NCBI GenBank assembly: GCA_012799995.1
Contig: JAAZKE010000008.1
Span: 1-60,064 of the forward strand
Direction of reading: 5' to 3'
DNA length: 60,064 bases
From: Chloroflexota bacterium
Lineage (GTDB): Bacteria > Chloroflexota > Anaerolineae > Anaerolineales > Anaerolineaceae
The position numbers were made by a program, and so were the translations under genes. The notes beneath the pieces are model-generated. The model did no database searches. It was not told the DNA's origin and saw only the letters and a program-made list of their open reading frames with translations. The first letter of the stretch is position 1. Every line of letters starts with the position of its first letter. This document shows positions 56,154-60,064 of this stretch, piece after piece.

Positions 56154-56921
56154 TTAAAGGAGCCTGCGGTTGGCTCGCGATAGCTGCTTGAATTCGATAC
56201 CGCGCTCCAAACAGAAGGTTTCGGTCTCTTCGTTCATCGCGCGGTAGAACCCGGCAGCATCCGGATAGCGGGTGGTCATCGGGGAATAATTCCAGGGCAA
56301 CAGGTCAATCGAATCGACGAAACTGACCGCTTCCAGCAGTTCTTTGATGTTCTGTATGTGAATGCTGGGTGTTGGATAGGGCTCAATATGTACCCAGGTT
56401 TTTGCGCCCCGGTCATGCAGATTTTTCAGCGCTTTGATCCGTTCCAGATATGGGGCAGATCCCGGTTCCCATTTTGCGCGGAAATCCTCATCCAATGCGC
56501 TCAGTGATATGCCATAGGTATTGCGCTCATCCAGCTCCGCCAGCTCAATCGGCAACCGTCCCTTGGTCAGGATTCCACAGGGGATATCGGCGGCGTTGAT
56601 CATGCGGATGGCTTCCAGACAGACAGCGCCTACCTGCGGGTAATGCTCCATAAAAGGGTCGGTCATCAGGCACAGCTGAACATGCTTGATATTATCCCGT
56701 TTGCGTTTTAAGTCCTTCTCAACCAGTTCAAGCGTGTTGGAAACGATCGCTGGTGAGATCCAGTCCTCGTAATTCCTGACTCTGCCGAAGTGTTTCGCCA
56801 TCATGAATGCGTAGCAGGGATAACGGCAGCCATGTGCGCAGCCCTGCACCGGGTTCATGGCGTGATCGAGTGACGGGACGGCGCTTTTATTGATCATCGA
56901 TTTGCGCGTTATGCTTCTCAC
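56154..56921 (-). CDS. SPL-type radical SAM protein
   Basis: A 255-residue radical SAM protein starting at GTG 56921. The cluster cysteines are in GCAHGCRYPCYAF, spaced C-x3-C-x3-C, one residue longer than the usual C-x3-C-x2-C. Such spacing seems to be usual in this small subfamily, to judge by the retained HGC and CYA flanks. Other blocks are LMTDPFMEHYPQ and GILTKGRLP, as in SPL (spore photoproduct lyase)-like proteins. The function of this subgroup is not established. It is separated from the glycan cluster by 56 nt. Confidence 0.8.
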   Translation of the reverse strand: MRSITRKSMINKSAVPSLDHAMNPVQGCAHGCRYPCYAFMMAKHFGRVRNYEDWISPAIVSNTLELVEKDLKRKRDNIKHVQLCLMTDPFMEHYPQVGAVCLEAIRMINAADIPCGILTKGRLPIELAELDERNTYGISLSALDEDFRAKWEPGSAPYLERIKALKNLHDRGAKTWVHIEPYPTPSIHIQNIKELLEAVSFVDSIDLLPWNYSPMTTRYPDAAGFYRAMNEETETFCLERGIEFKQLSRANRRLL

Positions 56922-56979
56922 GATTTTATTTTACCTTTTGGTGGGAATACCGGTTTTTTTGTCAAATCGGATACACCTT

Positions 56980-57146
56980 GTAATGGCGACAATGCGCACG
57001 GGTGTCTGGTGCGCGCGTCGCCCGTTAGACGGGCAAGCCGATCTATTTGGCGGGCAATATGGCATGTATTTCTGTGGAGTCCTTTGTTTCGTCCGTTGGA
57101 CGAACGGGCGATAATGCGGGCTTTCAGCCCGCATTATCGCCCCTAC
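56980..57146. repeat. Tandem repeat unit 1 (degenerate ends)
   Basis: The left end GTAATGGCGAC is a worn copy of GTAGGGGCGAC; the right end is TATCGCCCCTAC. The core contains GATGCGCACGGGTGTCTG-like sequence and CAAGCCGATCTATTTGGCGG as in units 2 and 3. A 97-bp spacer with TCTGATTGCCGTC and TTGTTGAATCAAAAGATCC follows and is repeated after unit 2. Confidence 0.8.
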
Positions 57147-57243
57147 ATATCTCTATCTGATTGCCGTCTTTCCATTTATTTGTTGAATCAAAAGATCCAT
57201 TAACAGTATTTGTGCACATCAAGCGTCAAAATCGTCGTGCGCG

Positions 57244-57408
57244 GTAGGGGCGACGATGCGCACGGGTGTCTGCTGCGCGAGTCGCCCGATGGACGGGCAA
57301 GCCGATCTATTTGGCGGGCGATATGGCATGTTTTTATGGGAACCTTGTGTTTCGTCCGTGGGACGAATGGGCGACGCCCGGTCTTTCAGACCGGATTGTC
57401 GCCCCTAC
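57244..57408. repeat. Tandem repeat unit 2, MITE-like with perfect terminal inverted repeats
   Basis: A 165-bp unit bounded by GTAGGGGCGAC (57244-57254) and its exact reverse complement GTCGCCCCTAC (57398-57408). Internal short palindromes CGGTCTTTCAGACCG and CGTCCGTGGGACG would fold into hairpins. It has no protein-coding capacity of note. Confidence 0.85.
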
Positions 57409-57532
57409 ATCATATATCTAGAATTATTGTCCCTACATATCTTTATCTGATTGCCGTCTTCCATTTGTTTGTTGAATCAAAAGATCCATAAACAGTATTT
57501 ATGCAAATCAAGCGTCAAGGTTGTCGTGCGCG

Positions 57533-57722
57533 GTAGGGGCGACAATGCGCACCGGTGTCTGGTGCGCGCGTCGCCCGTCCGACGGGCAAGCCGATCTATT
57601 GGGAAGTGATATGGCATGTTTTCTTGGGAACCCGGTGTTTCGTCCGTGGGACGAATGGGCGATGCCCGGTCTTTCAGACCGGATTATCGTCCATTCGGTT
57701 ACCTGCTGAATGTCGCCCCTAC
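57533..57722. repeat. Tandem repeat unit 3, MITE-like with perfect terminal inverted repeats
   Basis: A 190-bp unit bounded by GTAGGGGCGAC (57533-57543) and GTCGCCCCTAC (57712-57722). It is 25 bp longer than unit 2 owing to an insertion near the right end (ATTCGGTTACCTGCTGAAT). Period from unit 1 to 2 is 264 bp and from 2 to 3 is 289 bp, with the intervening spacer also conserved. Confidence 0.85.
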
Positions 57723-57735
57723 CTGACTCCAACTA

Positions 57736-57781
57736 AATAAGACAACAATGCGGTCAAACTGGACCGCATTGTTGTCTTATT
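57736..57781 (-). terminator. Intrinsic terminator of pheT, 20-bp stem
   Basis: A perfect 20-bp inverted repeat (arms 57736-57755 and 57762-57781, core GACAACAATGCGG) surrounds a 6-nt loop. On the minus strand it ends CTTATTTAG, downstream of the pheT stop at 57796. It probably also blocks transcription from the repeat side. Confidence 0.8.
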
Positions 57782-57795
57782 CCTCTTTATATTTA

Positions 57796-60064
57796 TCAGC
57801 TGCGCAGTTTGGCGTTGAGTACTTGTTCCAGCCGCTTTATGATCTTGTTACGAATTGCGTTGGCGTCTTTCTCATTAAGTGTCTTTTCGTTGGACTGATA
57901 CGTGAGGGCGTATGCCATGCTCTTCTTGCCGGCGCCAATCTGGTCGTTTCGGAAGATGTCAAACAGCGTGCAGTCAGCCAACAGCTTCCCGCCTGCCTGC
58001 CGAATGACCGCTTCAATGTCTTCGTTTGGTACGGTTTCATCAATCACAATCGCGATATCTTCGAGCACTGCTGGGAACTGCGAGATTTGTTTCACCTTGA
58101 AATCTTTAACTGCCAGGGGCAGCAACGCGTCCAGGTTGAGATCCATTAACAGTACCGGAGCCTGCAACAGATCGTAATGCTGCATTAATGCCGGATGCAG
58201 TTCACCCAGATAGCCGAGCTCGACCTCGCCGATCGCAATCGACGCGCTCTTTCCCGGGTGGAGAAATTCCGGCCCCCCGGCTTTGAAAGCAACCTCCGGG
58301 GTGTGCAGCTCGCTGAAGAGTTGTTCCAAAACCCCTTTCAGGTCGAAGAAATCCATGTTGTCACGGTTGGACCCGCTCCAGAAAGAAGGATTGCGCTTGC
58401 CGGTGATTGCTGCTGCCAGGTGAACCTGTTCGTTTGGCAGCCGTTCGCCAGCCTGCGGCAAAAATACCGGGCCGATTTCGAAAAGGCGCAGGGCATCTGC
58501 GAGGCGGATATTTTTCTCAACAATTTCCATCATCCCCGGCATCAGGTCAGATCGCATTACCGCACGATCCGGGGAAATCGGATTTGCCAGCGTCACATAC
58601 TGCTCCGCAGTTTTGCCCAGCAGCCGGGCTTCACGTTCGGGTGAGGTCATACGGTAGTTGATGATTTCATAAAAACCGGATTTGACCATTTTCGCGCGAA
58701 CTGCGTTCTCAAACGCGATCATGCGGTTGGCATAGGCCGGCGGCAACTCATCCGCCATGCGCGTCATCGGGATGTTGTCATAGCCATGCAGGCGCGCAAT
58801 TTCCTCCATCAGGTCAGCTTTGCCGATCAGTCCGATGCCAATGTCCAGCCGATGCTGTGGCGTTTTCACTCTCAGTGTCTTTCCATTGTCTTGCAACGTA
58901 CACTCAAATTCGAGCCGGCGTAAGTATTCAGCCGCCTTTTCAAGTGACAGTTCCAGCCCGAGCGATCGTTTGATATCGTCAGTAGTGATTTCGTTGACGG
59001 TATCAATCGTCACTTTGGCATAGTTATCGATCAGTCCGGGGGCGATTCTGCCGCCGCTCCAGGCACAGATTTTTTCCAGACATTCGCGGCAGGCTTTAAT
59101 CGCGATTTCCGGATGGACGCCGCGGCTGTTGCGGTAACCTGCTTCGGAATTCAACTTGAGCGTTGAAGAAGTCTTGCGGATGTTGATAAAGTTCCAGATA
59201 GCGGATTCAAGCAGCACACTGTCAGTTGAGGGCATGATTTCGCTTTCGAAACCACCCATAATCCCGCCGATTGAAAGCGGGCCGGATTGATCGGTGACCA
59301 ACATCATTGATGGATCAAGCTTGCGCTCAATTTTGTCCAATGTCAACAACGTTTCACCTTTGTGAGCATGACGGGTGATGATGGTTGGAATCCCTTCCGG
59401 AGAACGCGCTTTCAGGGTTTGGTAGTCGAAAGAGTGCAGGGGTTGCCCGGTTTCAAGCATCACATAGTTGGTGGCGTCAACAACGCTGTTGATCGGCCGC
59501 ATGCCAGCTGCTTCCAGACGCAATTGAACCCACTGCGGGCTTGGTTGAACCGTAATCCCTTCGACGTAACCGAGCACAAAGCGCGGATTAAGTTCAGCAT
59601 CCTCGATCACAATTTCAGCCATACCATCGATGGGCGCTCCCTGCGGTTGAACTTCGACGCGGGGCTGTTTGAGCGGAATGTTGAGTTGTGCAGCAACTTC
59701 GCGGGCAATGCCTGAAATGCAGGCGTTTCGTGCCATATTCGGCAGGATGTCGATCACAAACACGGCATCACCGATGTAATCCTTGAGCGGCATACCAGTC
59801 GGCGCATCCGAATCCAACAGCATGATCCCCTCATGTTCTTCAGAGAGGCCCAGCTCTTTCATCGAGCAGACCATCGATCTGGTTTCAAATCCACGGATTT
59901 TTGTTTTCTTCAGTTTGGTCAGTTCAAAACCGGATTTGTGCCCGTCGTAGAGAATTGCGCCTTCACGAACGTAGGGAACCTTCAGCGGCGGATCCAGCCG
60001 ACCCTGCCCTTTATAAGGGTAGAGGTTTGGCGCACCGGTCAAAATCGTGTGCTCGCCGGTACCA
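57796..60064 (-). CDS. pheT: Phenylalanyl-tRNA synthetase beta subunit, 5' end beyond the window
   Basis: About 756 residues are visible, and the frame is still open at the window edge. The N-terminal part seen is the end of the tRNA-binding domain (TGAPNLYPYKGQGRLDPPLK). B3/B4 follows with INSVVDATNYVMLETGQPLH and GGIMGGFESE, then B5 and the catalytic-like core MEEIARLHGYDNIP and ANPISPDRAVMRSDL. The C-terminal anticodon-binding domain ends VRNKIIKRLEQVLNAKLRS-like. With PheS it charges tRNA-Phe. The TTG at 60042 is not the real start; an open frame TGEHTILTGAPN continues out of the window. Confidence 0.95.
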   Translation of the reverse strand, partial: GTGEHTILTGAPNLYPYKGQGRLDPPLKVPYVREGAILYDGHKSGFELTKLKKTKIRGFETRSMVCSMKELGLSEEHEGIMLLDSDAPTGMPLKDYIGDAVFVIDILPNMARNACISGIAREVAAQLNIPLKQPRVEVQPQGAPIDGMAEIVIEDAELNPRFVLGYVEGITVQPSPQWVQLRLEAAGMRPINSVVDATNYVMLETGQPLHSFDYQTLKARSPEGIPTIITRHAHKGETLLTLDKIERKLDPSMMLVTDQSGPLSIGGIMGGFESEIMPSTDSVLLESAIWNFINIRKTSSTLKLNSEAGYRNSRGVHPEIAIKACRECLEKICAWSGGRIAPGLIDNYAKVTIDTVNEITTDDIKRSLGLELSLEKAAEYLRRLEFECTLQDNGKTLRVKTPQHRLDIGIGLIGKADLMEEIARLHGYDNIPMTRMADELPPAYANRMIAFENAVRAKMVKSGFYEIINYRMTSPEREARLLGKTAEQYVTLANPISPDRAVMRSDLMPGMMEIVEKNIRLADALRLFEIGPVFLPQAGERLPNEQVHLAAAITGKRNPSFWSGSNRDNMDFFDLKGVLEQLFSELHTPEVAFKAGGPEFLHPGKSASIAIGEVELGYLGELHPALMQHYDLLQAPVLLMDLNLDALLPLAVKDFKVKQISQFPAVLEDIAIVIDETVPNEDIEAVIRQAGGKLLADCTLFDIFRNDQIGAGKKSMAYALTYQSNEKTLNEKDANAIRNKIIKRLEQVLNAKLRS

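Noticed and set aside
56980..57722. CRISPR array
   Set aside because: Repeat units are 165-190 bp with terminal inverted repeats, spacers are themselves repeated, and no cas gene is near.

Overview
The window is bacterial chromosome, most likely from an anaerobic member of the Chloroflexota (Anaerolineae-like). This is inference from gene content: a LysW carrier-protein amino-acid pathway, an N-type ATP synthase operon, an rpmH-rnpA-yidD-yidC-jag block with an extra beta-propeller lipoprotein, and no lipid A genes beside the surface-sugar cluster. No rRNA or tRNA gene that would settle the taxonomy was seen.

Layout. (a) 1-8,600 is an accessory stretch with a more AT-rich look: an MFS exporter with its TetR repressor and two identical operators, a large STAND-type NTPase with C-terminal helical repeats, a flavodoxin-MarR pair behind a 28-bp perfect palindrome, an endonuclease III relative, a flavodoxin/ferredoxin fusion, an alpha/beta hydrolase and a decayed DUF4386 gene. 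(b) 8,680-16,100 holds cutA, uvrB, a polytopic membrane protein, a GNAT acetyltransferase and a secreted three-domain protein. (c) 16,125-23,484 is a biosynthetic operon, argG-lysW-lysX-lysY-lysZ-lysJ-lysK plus a flavin-reductase-like gene. It sits behind a promoter, a tiny arginine-containing ORF and an intrinsic terminator that together look like an attenuator. (d) 23,500-27,645 is rpmH-rnpA-yidD-lipoprotein-yidC-jag, closed by a strong terminator.

(e) 27,680-37,646 is the most unusual region. A promoter, a cobalamin riboswitch and a terminator precede a complete dipeptide/nickel-type ABC transporter (two permeases, two ATPases, one binding protein). Four nitrogenase-related genes follow on the same strand: D-like, K-like, H-like (Fe protein) and a NifB-like radical SAM enzyme. 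The D/K pair lacks the recognisable FeMo-cofactor ligands and nifE/nifN are absent, so this is not ordinary nitrogen fixation. The NifB homologue keeps its radical-SAM and K-cluster cysteines, which suggests that a NifB-type Fe-S-carbide cluster is made for a non-nitrogenase reductase. B12 availability appears to repress the whole unit, and the transporter may bring in its substrate or a metal.

(f) A broken IS481-like transposase (38,056-38,411) separates this operon from an N-type ATP synthase operon, atpD-C-Q-R-B-E-F-A-[PII-like]-G (38,443-45,421). The b subunit is fused to a delta-like domain, and a gene for a PstA/DarA-like (cyclic-di-AMP receptor type) PII-fold protein is inserted between atpA and atpG. 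(g) 45,438-56,097, minus strand, is a surface-glycan cluster: GT2 polyprenyl-phosphate glycosyltransferase, sugar dehydrogenase, aminotransferase, epimerase, phosphoesterase, ATP-grasp ligase, NodB-like deacetylase, LpxD-like acyltransferase, methyltransferase, PIG-L deacetylase and a GT-C glycosyltransferase. (h) 56,154-60,064 has a radical SAM gene, three tandem copies of a repeat with terminal inverted repeats, and pheT running off the right end.
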